From Helicobacteraceae bacterium (GTDB taxonomy: Bacteria; Campylobacterota; Campylobacteria; Campylobacterales; Sulfurimonadaceae), in NCBI GenBank assembly GCA_015488775.1, contig WFNF01000041.1, forward strand, positions 1-64,000: DNA of 64,000 bases. Direction: 5' to 3'. Positions 11,601-21,500 of this stretch are shown here, piece after piece (the first letter of the stretch is position 1; each line of letters begins with the position of its first letter). Both the position numbers and the translations under genes were made by a program. Under the pieces are notes generated by a model. It was not told the origin of the DNA. It made no database searches and saw nothing but the letters and a program-made list of their open reading frames with translations.

Positions 11601-12085
11601 TAGTTGGAGATGTTTGTAATCAAAAAATTATAGAATCTTTAATGCCACCTAAAATATATGAGTTTTCTAAGGCTAAAAAAGATCAATTTAACGGTTATAT
11701 GCTTTATGGTGAGTGTCAAATGCCAATATACGGGAGTATTGGTGGAAGAGTTCAGCTTGGTACATGGTCACTTGATGGTCCACCTGAGGTTAAGGGTGCT
11801 CTTCTTGGTGCTGGACTGTTTGGTAGCTTTAAAGTGTACCAAATCATAGGAAATATGCAACTTCTAGGTGAGGGAGTTGGTGCTGATACACATTACGCAG
11901 GCGATGGTTGGATAGCTTCAGGATATGGTTTAGGTTGTGAACCTGCTGCTTGGCATGTTGTTGAAGATTCAAGAGCAGATGATGATAAGTGTAAAACTAT
12001 AGATATTGAGTTTAAGATGAATCATTCTGAAAAAGAGGGTTGGAAAGCAAAATTTGAAAAACCAACATTCCATTTAAAAGGGTAG
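5681..12085 (+). CDS. Giant exported lipoprotein, first gene of a three-gene exoprotein operon
   Basis: The 2134-residue product starts with a lipoprotein signal (VVLFFSSC, Cys 27). Residues about 45-200 match a pattern common in bacterial surface lipoproteins: GKVQKGSFTDG, an ISWSGLTYFSASGHYFDE stretch, then NLNLFTTLQASRIEELL. A Calx-beta-like segment follows at about 327-383 (NGTALSGNDYKASSGELSF). Residues about 400-1350 are beta-rich with no recognised family, and 1406-1740 are highly charged and mostly helical. A Gly/Ser linker at about 1790-1815 contains the repeated GSGGSFG. The C-terminal 270 residues are Gly-rich and beta-predicted, ending near a Cys-containing stretch. The ATG has AAAGG 7-8 bp upstream. 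The next gene begins directly after the stop. Function is unknown; a cell-surface scaffold or adhesin anchor is a guess. Confidence 0.85.
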   Translation: MSSTSYLKSLIKLISVMLFVVLFFSSCSDDKKENKTPPNNTSKSVSFNLNGKVQKGSFTDGVIVATKLNGDASLDEKHSVKAKIDDKGEYKLNISWSGLTYFSASGHYFDEYKNINSSQEIELSAIDELSSNSKINLNLFTTLQASRIEELLKLKKDYKEALKITKDELQKVFSLSKDVKAKDLDMFDFSSSIKESNKNLLLLSATFLKITQDKELKASSARGISLKKGGVSSIQRFVSDFSKDGKVDEVFKDEWEEMIADDPVETIKKVESNLKIKLEYVAPVASWSKRLELSVSPAQYIFDGSKLKQIVYDITVPLSNYIDRSKFYKLSYTTKNGTALSGNDYKASSGELSFTYLKNTAKITIDVLSQSDSAKHFSLNFNGITPGLSITNDTLDVEILEKTIKANSNPKLTSLVLNSIKVDGVKSALSQSSDIVFSGSNSSDVELGVSLSSKSQQSTQYFADIYLSADGQTPLFIDKVFVAPLGDVGSRIFYQNVKFSFALDSRVKNFIAYAKSKSKKVKLLAKVDVLDNALIEISSRELPKFAKVSNELNKKVTLSTFTYIQAMDSSCLSPSSDVNFDQSSFYALVDMYGMFHTSYLSSDIGVNYDNVCVKLTYNSHSNEYLISHQNGFGSLDTNIEVDVNGYDVSFEGVKLYKDTIQSVKNLISLPKHHTLHFMNQDGSISPRGERKLAFLAKSYSLNDDLSGVDLEGDVIDNRYLHAKDLPFYLSVSSAKLDSKGLHLKSDNTIYAFAYANIGTNNAQRFSKPLSSTYIFDLDENGIDSDDLINFDATTATSQFPKLTTDIPSFSIKLKNSKIVQTTTTQNEKYKIKYAQHCVSDVCSGGKKYAQLSLNTDTTTLFSDGSSISENPEQKLNISWGEKDSNAVFSRKNDKGVSIYTPGFVLATNSAEKVGEYLYGSVKKATNTLVHYPSSSKDAKSGKYLYSGVNVGSLEASKLQSSTTPNMSVIVGDNQRLDIRNTKDTKYYLRYSGVTGVFNSMDDSLSSKIYGYDLNLDNFSFRQVSNTIDTYSKINGSLHVGGLGDFDVAFKSLALDCAGNLNQAQINTDQENIILDTWKIRSVLTDMEFKNAQSDICSDERELYLGHLLKLMAFKDSIQIGTFWQVDGTPRDTLVNANTDNQLDGNKSKDGELDNDGYDIALKTLDFNYEKNGGDPLGWIESDAILGLPFWGGQDISLRATNKTPFSRDFTVVASKDELYDDVNRTRLNTNEELASDIKKNYSQKIIKDIFNVIDFSLPAYYNNSKDVTPEFTGRVYKKDLYVLKVNANIDKITPKDTKVSFGASASIDPILELDLHIDPNDPKSLKNIDKKLAKIPGVGEKVLENSLGKIFPNFKKFNKYVDDSFSVGLAVPLFISLKSLELLDEKDPYEIAADAMVYIYNTSPIFIQKFKDEIYVKMMNILDEEIASSADRSREMLKRVELYDKLVIYTQKSIDKLRGMKDLTADSRVIYKIRNDFYKYALGSSDVNCSWDNIMNRQSEYKPIGTMLDYADTVKNYDYNSQIDILAGITKGTDFSDHLKSVQESLNDIEFKKLNESREKAKYWVDNEFCSLVRYDMDHFDDFNNTLKKIDDAKDKILGRLVVFNELLVDSETTNLMLKLRTMNEDVNITELRDKLRKLFVDKYAPELDSMLATAKKMNISTADELRALSVYAFLQLKSIKKLDKKMKDYFRPFMQKVRKFVLSIVGVHDSILQKALKKISEKTSKAFEKANASLEKLPIHAADIDGYALLGRDDIKRIHLSAGFKFRSDKNETDEKNTDDSTDDSSTNSGSGGSFGASARVIRRGSGGSFGGGSSSNDDSTSDKQANSSADKKAMDFTANLDIINEAYEGSAGCVGEGAQSNVKASISTESVKIKLLKKELMIDYLELGVALNKIDIPDLGISSPLGVAEPYIHHALVVKGLFGAIISNKGMEFKGFKLFNMGLAIGLGGNEEFIGAKVSAIKSNTQLGINFLVGDVCNQKIIESLMPPKIYEFSKAKKDQFNGYMLYGECQMPIYGSIGGRVQLGTWSLDGPPEVKGALLGAGLFGSFKVYQIIGNMQLLGEGVGADTHYAGDGWIASGYGLGCEPAAWHVVEDSRADDDKCKTIDIEFKMNHSEKEGWKAKFEKPTFHLKG

Positions 12086-15000
12086 ATGATGAAAAAAAAT
12101 GTATTAATACTTATAATAATCTTTTTAGGGCTTGGTTTAAACCTATTTGCTTCTAATGATAGAATGTTTTACTTTATGGGTAAAGAGGATAGATTAGGCT
12201 CTATCTCTAAACTTTCATCTGATCAAAGAGGTATATATCTAAAGTGGAATCTTGTTGAGGGTAGCTTACCCTTAGATATAGTAAAAATCAAATTATTAAG
12301 ATTAGATAGCGATGGCGATAAAACACTATTAGATATATCTAGTGATGCTAAAATGGATACTAATGCTATATCAAAACTATTTAAAAAGTCTAGTTCACAA
12401 AGGGATTTATACTCAATAATAGATTTTATAGATAAAAATGATGATGGTACTTGTGCAGGTGCAAATTTGGGTAATTTTGCCCAAAAGATATATGATTGTC
12501 TAGATGATAAAGCTTTTAGTGAAGCAGCACAGAGGATTAACTTTCATTTTGCTATGGCTAAGTATAGAGCTTATATAGATACAAGTTACAACAAAACTTT
12601 AAGCAGCGTAAAATATAGACTCCTAGGTTTTGATGTAAGTGGGAGTAAACATATAGTACTTGGTGAGGCAGATGTTAAACTAAATACAACTCCAAAGGCT
12701 TTAGTAGCAAAAGATTTTAAACAAACAAGAGCATCAAAATGTAACGACAACAACTACGCTTTAGATGATTTTAGAGTAGCGTTAAATTGGAATGATGGCT
12801 CAAACAATGGTAATGAGGAGTTTATAAACTCTATCATGGGCATAGGGTATGATTTGTATTATTCAAGCTCTACTCTAAGTGAAAATGAAGCTCAAAACAT
12901 AGATATAAGAGCCTTAGCTAAAAACAAAAACCATAACTCAAATGGTGAGGTTGATTTATCATCATATAAACTAAAAAAAGCTAGTAAAATCACGCTTTTA
13001 TATCCTCCATATTATGAGAGTATGAAAAGTTTAAAAGAGCGTGGTTTTAAGCCAGGGGATAGTTTTTATTATTTTCTAGTCTCAAAAGATTTTACTGGAA
13101 ATTATGGTAAAACAACTTATGTTAAAGTTACCATACCCGACCTATTAGCACCACTTCCACCTAGTGATATAGTAGTTCTTGAAGAGGATACATCAGCATC
13201 TTTAGATAAGGTTGAATATAACGCTGTTATAAAGTTTAACACTGTAAATTTTAAAAATTTTATAAAAAATAATCCAGATTTAAAAGTTTGCTCAAACATC
13301 AGAACCTCTGAATCTAATAGAGTTGATTTTACCTATAAAGATAAAACTTGTAAAGAGAGTTTTAGTGTTAATTTTGATGTTGATAAATATTATGTTTATA
13401 GGTTTGATAACTCAGCAGATGCTTCATCTTTTGAGGATTTAGATCTTGATGGTTACAACGATGCAGATGAGCTAGATGAGCAAAAATGTGATGTTGAGAC
13501 TTATCCTATTGGAGGTCAAAACTTTTTAGTGAAAAAGATAAACCAATCTCAAAGTGAAACTATAAAGTTTAGTGATACAAGTTTACAAAAAGGTAAAAAC
13601 TATTGGTATAGATTTGTTAGTGTAACATCTAGTGCAAGAGCATCAAACATGAGTGCACCAATATCTGCTTTTATCCCAAAAAGAGAGTATCTTGATAGCG
13701 TAGATATGAGTGTTACATATAAAGAGTTAGAGATAATTAAAGAGCATAAAATTCATATAACAACTGTTCTTGCAAAAGATAGCCTCTCTTTAGCTACTAA
13801 GGTTCGTTATGAGTTTCTAGAGGGTGTTTTTGATGCACCTTTCAAAAGTGGTGTAGCTGAGATAACTCAAGAGTTAAAAGATAAACTTTTTAAAGTTCAT
13901 CCTCAAGGTAAGATAAAAGTTAGTTATCTAAATGGGGATAAACTAGTTTTAAGCTCATTTGTAGATGTTAATAGTTTGTTCATTTTTAGAAAAATTGTAG
14001 ATAAAACTGAGACTACAAATGAAGCTCCAAATTTATCATCAGTTATTGTTATACCAAACTATGAGGTAAGTGTGTTGGGCTACAAGATATCTACAATGCC
14101 TAGGTACTTAAACTTGGTAGAGAGTGAAAAAACTCTTGAACCAGGAGATGAAGTGGTTGGGGGATGTGTTGAGTTACACTTTGATAGCGATTTTATTAAT
14201 AGATACAAAAATGAAGCTTGTTTACAAAAATCTTTAAAAATAGGGAACAATAGATATAGCTTGAAAAAAGATTGTAATATAAGTGAGGTTGAAGAGTTAT
14301 GTACTGAAACTTTTAATGGTGAGATGTCATCTGTTGGTGTGAAATTTGTTTTAGATAGTGGTACTACAACTCCTGAAACTTATGTAAACTATATACCTGT
14401 TCGAGTTCTACAGACATTACCATATACCCCTGTATTAAAAGATTTTAAACTAGATTATGCAAATAAACAAGCAAAGGTAAAACTACAAACTTTAATCCAA
14501 AGAATCACTGGTGCTATAGTTGAGTTTAACAAAGAGGGTAGCGATATATCTTATACACAAAACATTGCTCTTCTTGGGAAAACTCAAGAGCTTATAGATC
14601 TTACTCAAAGTGATTTAGATTTTAATGAGGGTGATACTTGGTGTGTAAGAGCTAAAAATATAGGCACAAATGGTGCAATGTCACCTTGGAGTGAAAAGCA
14701 GTGTATAGATATAGCTATAGAGGGTTCACTTTTGGACTCTTTAACTTGGCCAAAAGTTAGTAATAGAGTTAAAAATATCCATCGTGATTTGAATGCTACA
14801 TTTAACCCAATAACGCAAAGAGTTGAGATACTTTTAGATAAAAAGGTAATTTTAAGTGCATCAGATATATCAACTAAGATAGTTACAAAAGCTGATTACT
14901 CAAACCTTATCGCTAAAGATATGGTTTTATCTAGTGCTAAAACCTTAGAGTTAAAAATGATGGTACAGGGTAAATCGCCATTAGATAAAAAGTTAATAAA

Positions 15001-15553
15001 AACTATAAATATTGTTAAGTATTTTGATAATTTTTATCTTCCTAAAAAGGTTTTAACACAAGATGAGGCTAGTCGAGTTAATCTTCTTATTTTTACTTTT
15101 AAAGATAAAACAGGTGCAACACTTGGAGATAGTGTTGAGAAAAAACTAAATAATGTCTTAAAAGTTGTTAAAAAAACTGAACTTAACTCTCTTGCATTAG
15201 TTGAGATACACTCAAAAACTATAAATAGAGATTGTGTTTTAAAACCATTGTTTGATAAATACAGTAACTATGTTGTTTACAGACAAGAGTTAGGCTCTTT
15301 AGGGCAAAGAGATGGAAATTTTGTACAGATATCTCCACTTATACAAAAATCTGTATGTACTAAAACTGGTATAAACTTTAGTAATAATCTTTTTTCATTC
15401 TCAAATAATGAAACCACAAGAGTTGTAAAGTTTGCAGATAGGTACCCTTATGAGGTTGGTTCTAGTTACAGATATATGTTTCTATTTTTTGATCAAAACG
15501 GTGAGCCTGTAAGTTACTCACTTAGTAATCCAGATGTTATTAAAACATACTAA
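12086..15553 (+). CDS. Exported protein with Fn3-like modules, second gene of exoprotein operon
   Basis: The 1155-residue product has a Sec signal peptide (IIIFLGLGLNLFAS, about residues 6-23) and no lipobox. Beta-sandwich modules resembling fibronectin type III recur: residues about 45-75 (GIYLKWNLVEGSLP), about 430-530 with a calcium-loop insert DLDLDGYNDADELDE and closing KNYWYRFVSVTSSARASN, and about 830-875 (GDTWCVRAKNIGTNG). Paired Cys residues are spaced through the modules and could form disulfides outside the cytoplasm. Two ATGs in tandem (12086, 12089) share the AAAAGGG site; either may be used. It abuts the 2134-aa lipoprotein gene and is followed after 10 bp by the 2838-aa gene, so the three are co-transcribed and probably act together. 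Function unknown. Confidence 0.8.
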   Translation: MMKKNVLILIIIFLGLGLNLFASNDRMFYFMGKEDRLGSISKLSSDQRGIYLKWNLVEGSLPLDIVKIKLLRLDSDGDKTLLDISSDAKMDTNAISKLFKKSSSQRDLYSIIDFIDKNDDGTCAGANLGNFAQKIYDCLDDKAFSEAAQRINFHFAMAKYRAYIDTSYNKTLSSVKYRLLGFDVSGSKHIVLGEADVKLNTTPKALVAKDFKQTRASKCNDNNYALDDFRVALNWNDGSNNGNEEFINSIMGIGYDLYYSSSTLSENEAQNIDIRALAKNKNHNSNGEVDLSSYKLKKASKITLLYPPYYESMKSLKERGFKPGDSFYYFLVSKDFTGNYGKTTYVKVTIPDLLAPLPPSDIVVLEEDTSASLDKVEYNAVIKFNTVNFKNFIKNNPDLKVCSNIRTSESNRVDFTYKDKTCKESFSVNFDVDKYYVYRFDNSADASSFEDLDLDGYNDADELDEQKCDVETYPIGGQNFLVKKINQSQSETIKFSDTSLQKGKNYWYRFVSVTSSARASNMSAPISAFIPKREYLDSVDMSVTYKELEIIKEHKIHITTVLAKDSLSLATKVRYEFLEGVFDAPFKSGVAEITQELKDKLFKVHPQGKIKVSYLNGDKLVLSSFVDVNSLFIFRKIVDKTETTNEAPNLSSVIVIPNYEVSVLGYKISTMPRYLNLVESEKTLEPGDEVVGGCVELHFDSDFINRYKNEACLQKSLKIGNNRYSLKKDCNISEVEELCTETFNGEMSSVGVKFVLDSGTTTPETYVNYIPVRVLQTLPYTPVLKDFKLDYANKQAKVKLQTLIQRITGAIVEFNKEGSDISYTQNIALLGKTQELIDLTQSDLDFNEGDTWCVRAKNIGTNGAMSPWSEKQCIDIAIEGSLLDSLTWPKVSNRVKNIHRDLNATFNPITQRVEILLDKKVILSASDISTKIVTKADYSNLIAKDMVLSSAKTLELKMMVQGKSPLDKKLIKTINIVKYFDNFYLPKKVLTQDEASRVNLLIFTFKDKTGATLGDSVEKKLNNVLKVVKKTELNSLALVEIHSKTINRDCVLKPLFDKYSNYVVYRQELGSLGQRDGNFVQISPLIQKSVCTKTGINFSNNLFSFSNNETTRVVKFADRYPYEVGSSYRYMFLFFDQNGEPVSYSLSNPDVIKTY

Positions 15554-15563
15554 GGGGTATAAG

Positions 15564-18500
15564 ATGAGATACTTAATAAAAACAATAACTATTTTAGCTT
15601 TTTTTGTCCTTACACTTAATGCACAAGATAACTCTTTTGTAAGTGATAGAGCAAATGTGTGGGTGCTTAAGGGGTCATCTATAAGATCGTTTCACGCACC
15701 AATGTTGTGGAGTAAAAATGCAGATGTAGTCTCTGGTAATGTTTTAGTTGACTCTGTAAATTTAAGTGATGGTGCACTAGATAGTACACAAGTCATAGTA
15801 AATCATTTTTTAAGCTCATACCCAACTTTAAATGGTGTAGATTATCCAGCTTTATCTCTTGTTGGTTTAGATAAAGCATCATGGAGCATTTTAGATAGTT
15901 TAAATGACACTAAGTTAGATGTAACCCCAGATGGCGGAGTTTTTGATAATACAATTAAGATTAATATACATCTTAATGCAACAAGTGAAGTTTCAAAGGG
16001 TATAGAGTATCAGCTAGATAGTGGTGCTGTGCAAACTAAAACACTATCTATTGTACCTGAACAAAATAGTAGTGTTTCATTTTATTTGAGTAAAAGTGGT
16101 GTACATACTTTAAAATATAGATTTGTTGGTGAGTCTTTTAAATCTTTATCTTTTACTATAAATAACTCAAATCTTATGCGTGATAGTGATGATGATGGTA
16201 TCCCAGACAATATAGAAGTTGAGTTAGGTTTTGATCCTTTAGATGTAAGTGTAGATGGTAACGGTTTTTCAAAATTTGATATCTTAATTCGAGGTGAAGA
16301 TATAAACGATAGCGATAATGATGGTTGGAGTAATTTTGATGAGATATACCTTCGCTCTACAAACCCTTATGATGCTAACTATAAACCAAGTGTTGATTCT
16401 ATTTATGGTGTTGAATATAACTTAAGTGTTGATAGTACTTTTTTAGATGCACCTTATGATAGAGTAAGTGTTACAAACCTTATCTCAGATACATTTTATG
16501 ATTCAAAAGAGGTTTTAAATTTAGCACTTACAAGTGATTATTATAATATGGCAATTAGTGATGTTATAGATGAAAATCTTAGTGATGCTTTAGATAGTGG
16601 GGTTATACCAAGATTAAGAATAAATGGCTCAATACCATCTATTTTTAGAGTTAAACAGGGCAAGGATTACAACACAACAGTTTTAAAATCTTTTATACCA
16701 TCAAAAGATGATTTGAGTGTCAAAACTTATTATCAAAGTCTATTAGATAGTGGAGTTAGTGATATTGGCTCTGCAGATTTTATATCTGGATTTATTAGTT
16801 ATATGAAAGATAATCTAGTCCAAAATAAAAAAATAGTTTTAGATAATAACTCTAGTTTAATAGTTGGCTACTTAGAAGCTAACTTACAACTCTCAAGCTC
16901 AAAAGATAAACTTTTACTTATAAACCCTGAAAGTTCAGATGATTATTTTGATTATGTTAGTAGAGATGTAAATAAACTTGTAGAGGACTTGGTATCTATT
17001 TTTGATAAATTTCCACTTGAAACAAACGGTTTAGCTTTAGCACAAAAAGCTAATGAAAACAGTTCAGAGTTTAATCTAGCAGAGTTTTTGCAAACTAAAC
17101 TTTTAGATGTTGATAGATACAAAATCGCGCTAATGAAAGAGATATCTTTTGATCAAAGTCAAAGTAATATATCAGATGAGATATATTACTTTTTAGCAGA
17201 TAGTGATGGTGATGGTATATCTAACATGGATGAGGTTTTAGCAAGTAGTAGTCCTATAGATGTAGATAGTGATGATGATGGTTACAATGATGATGTAGAT
17301 ATATGTGTACAGAGTGTAGGTTTAAGCTGTTTAAGTAAAAACTCCAATGACTCTGATTTAGATGGAGTTACAGATAGTATAGATAACTGTCCATTTAATC
17401 CAAATCTTGATCAAAACGATAGTAATAATGATGGTATAGGTGATGTGTGTGCACAAAAAGGTTTAGCACTTCTTTCGCCATATTATAATATTGAACTACC
17501 AAAGGGTAGTAAGTTTGATTTTGAAGCGAAAAGGTTAGATGGTGGTAGTGAGATATATTGGTTTGTTGATGGTGTAATTGTATCTTCACAAAGCTCTGAA
17601 AATATGAGTAGATATTTTAATGATATTGGTACTTTTAATGTATGTGCATCAAAAAGTTTAACTTTAAACTCTTTGAACTCAAGTTGTGTAGATATAAAAA
17701 TTTTAGATTACAATCAAAACTCTTTAGTTAATCTTTATGCTATAGATACACAAGAACAAAATACTGACAATCCTAGAGTTATTTTATCTTTAGAGTTAAG
17801 TAAAGAGTTATCTCAAGATAAAACATACACTTACACTACACAAAGTTCTAGTGCTATAGCTGGTGAGGATTTTATTGCAACAAGTGGTGAGATAAATCTT
17901 AAAAAAGGGGATAAAAGATACTTTTTTAGTGTAGAGGTTAAAGCAGATACTATTTATGAGCCAGATGAATACTTTTATGTAGCACTTTTTGATAGCTCAA
18001 ACAATCAAATCACCCGTAAAAAGATTACTATATATAATGATGATTTAGTTGCAGACAATAATAACAGTTCATCAAATAACTTTAGTGATAAATTTTTCTT
18101 CTCTTTTGATGATGGTGTGCATGGTGAAGAACCTTGGTATCTTGATCAAAACTCACAATCAAGTGCTCATATCCTTTATGATATGGTTGAAAATGGTGAT
18201 TCTTCACCTAAGCACTTTACACAGATGCAAGATAATATCTTTTTTGTTGCAAAAGATCTAAATGGTATCTTAGGTTTATATCTAACTGACACAAGTGCAA
18301 AAACACCAACTCTTATAGAAAGTTTTACTAGTGCAAACTCCATAGATGAGTTAAATGTTGTAGATAACAAATTGTATTTTTTAGTTCATGAAGATGGTGT
18401 TGTTGATCAACTATATGTAAGTGATGGTTTAAGTGCAAGTTTTGTTACAAATATAGCTGATGATTATGTTTTTAACTCATCTCAAAAACACAAGCTTTTA

Positions 18501-21500
18501 GTAAGTGGACTTAAAATATATATTATATCTCAAAGCAAGGTTGGAGCAGATATCTTAGAAGATATATATCTTTACGATACAAGAGACTCTACTTATACAC
18601 TTTTTAAAGATATGCCAGATACTACAAAGGCTTTAGATAATTTAATCTCAACAAGTGATGGATTCTATTTCTCATTTGGCTCTAGTGAAGTTTGGTATAG
18701 TGATAAAGAAGATGCACAACTATTTGTAGATATCAATAACTCAAGTAAAATTTTAAATATTAAAAAAGTGGATAATATGGTTTATGTTTTATCTTCAAAA
18801 GTAGATGGAACTTATCTTTTATATACTAAAAATATACAAAGTGGTGAGGTTAAAACTCTTGAGTATAGTGAAGCTGTAGAGCTATACACTACATCACAAA
18901 AAGCTTACTTGGTTAAAAACTCAATATCTGTATATGATATAAACTCTAGTACACCTTTTGAGCTTTTTAGTGTTGCACAAACACAAAATATAGATGAAGT
19001 TTCTATACTCAATGATGCTCTATTCCTTACTACAAATAGTGGTGTTTATAACTCTAGTGGTACAGAAATATTAAGTTTAAGTTCTACTGGAAATATAAAA
19101 CTTTTTAGCAATAACTTGCACGATTATATTTTTGCACAAGTTAACGATAGCTCTTTACAAAATGGCAATACTTACTCTATAGAGATGATAGATACAAGAG
19201 ATAACTCTAAACATTCTATAGTTCAAAATGATGTTGCACCATATTTTACAAGTGCAGATACATTTTATATAGATGAAAATGTAAGATATATTGAAGCTAT
19301 TACAACAGATGATATAAATAGTACTCTAAGCCTTGGAAGTGGTGGTGATGAGAGTTTTGTTAGTTTAAATAATGGTGTTTTAGAGTTACTTCAAAATAGT
19401 GATTATGAAACAAAACAAAATTATAGTGTAGAGCTTATTGCTGAAGATATAAATGGACATCAAAGTACACAACTTATAAGTGTTATAGTTAGGGATTTAG
19501 ATGAAATCGCACCAGTATTTACAAGTGCAAATACATTTACCATGGATGAAAACCAAAAATATGTAGGTTTAATAACAACAGATGATATAAATAGTACTTT
19601 AGCTTTAAGTGGTGTTGATGCCTCTTTATTTAGTCTAGTTGATGGAAATCTAAGTTTACACTTTAACGCAGATTATGAGAGCAAATCATCTTACTCTATA
19701 GTAGTAACTGCTACAGATAAAGTTGGAAATAGTTCTACTCAAAATATAAATATAAGTGTAAATGATTTATATGAAACGAGTTTAATAGAGGGAAAAATCT
19801 TTTTCGCTTTTGATGATGGAATACATGGAGAGGAACCTTGGTATTGTGATGTTAATGACTCAAACAATACCCATATGCTTAAAGATATAGATGTTGGTAT
19901 AGGATCAAGTTATCCAGATAGTTTTATAAATGTTGGTAAAGATGATGTTTATTTTACAACAATTAACAGTGATAGAAATATCTCACTATATATTACAAAA
20001 GGTAGTGATGCCACAACAAGTAAAGTTGGAGTTATAGTTGGAGATTATATAGCTGATAGTGTTGATGTTAATGGAACTTTATATTTTGTAGTTCACTCAT
20101 ATACTAATGAAGTTGTAGATAAACTTTATAAAAGTGATGGTGTAAATATCACATACTTAACAGATATAGCGAATGATTTTTTAGCTGATTATTATGATGT
20201 TAAAAAGATGACACTTATAGATGGTAAACTTTATATTATTCATCAATCTTTAGATGGAGTAAATAGAGATGAAGATATATATACTTTTGATATTGCAACT
20301 CAAACATACTCACTATTTAAAGATATGCCAAGTGATGCTAATGGTATAAATTTTTTAAGTGTTGATGCTAATGGGTTTTATTTTATATATAGCAATAAAA
20401 TATACTTTAGTGATAAAACAGCTTTGGGTACTGTAGTTGAAACAACTTTAACTAATACTTCTGAAATTGAAGAGATGGTGATTGCAAATGGTGTTTTATA
20501 TATTAACGCTCGTAGTTCGTCTGGTGACTTAATATATTATGTTTATGATACAGTATCTAAACAATTAACTGAAGAAAATTACTTTATTAGTAGTGACTAT
20601 ATAGAGTTATTTGTAGTAGATGACACTGCATATATGAACTATAATGGTGATGAGATATTTAGTTTAAATGGCACAAGTAAAACATCTGTATTTACAATTT
20701 CAGATGGTGATTATATTGATCAGATATTTACAACAAAAGATAAGTTTTATTTCACTACATTTACATCTTTATTTGATAACTTAGGAACAGAAGTGTTGTA
20801 CTTTGAATATTATGCAGATGTGAGTTTTGTAAAAGGAACTATAGATAACAAATTTTTAGTTGTAACTGATGAATATGATGGTTTAGGAAATAAAATAAAC
20901 TTTATTAATGGGGTTAATTTTAATATTGTAGCAAATGTTACTATTGGTGCAGAGTTTACATCTACTAACTATACTTTTGTAGATGAAAACACTTTAGATA
21001 TTATCCAAGTTACAACTGATGATCCAAATGCAAATATCTATCTAACACAAGATAGTGCTTCAATGTTTGACTTAGCACCTGATGGAACTTTAAGTTTTAA
21101 AGTTGCTCCAGATTATGAAAATGGAGATAGTTTTTATATGGTGTATCTGTATGCTATAGCGTCAAACTCTGCTGTAACATACCAAGATTTTGAAGTTAGT
21201 ATTAATAATGTTGCTGAAGTTGTTCCAAGCATAAACCCATTTAGTGGCACAGTTGATGAAAACCTTAGTATCTCAAGTGTTGTTGGTAGTGTTAGCATAA
21301 CCCATATGGGAGATGATACTCCAATAGACTCTATGAGTTTAAGTGGGATTGGTTCAGATGATTTCACTATAAATCCATCTGGAGTTATAAGTGTTGCAAA
21401 AGCATTAGATTATGAGACAAAAGATGAGTATAACCTAAGTGTTGTTGCACATAATGCTGCTGGTGATAGTGCAAGTGTGGCAGTTAATATAGCTATAAAT

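Noticed and set aside
15534-15563. Upstream in-frame start of the 2838-aa gene
   Set aside because: The extra 10 residues overlap the previous gene and precede a perfect ribosome site and signal peptide at 15564.
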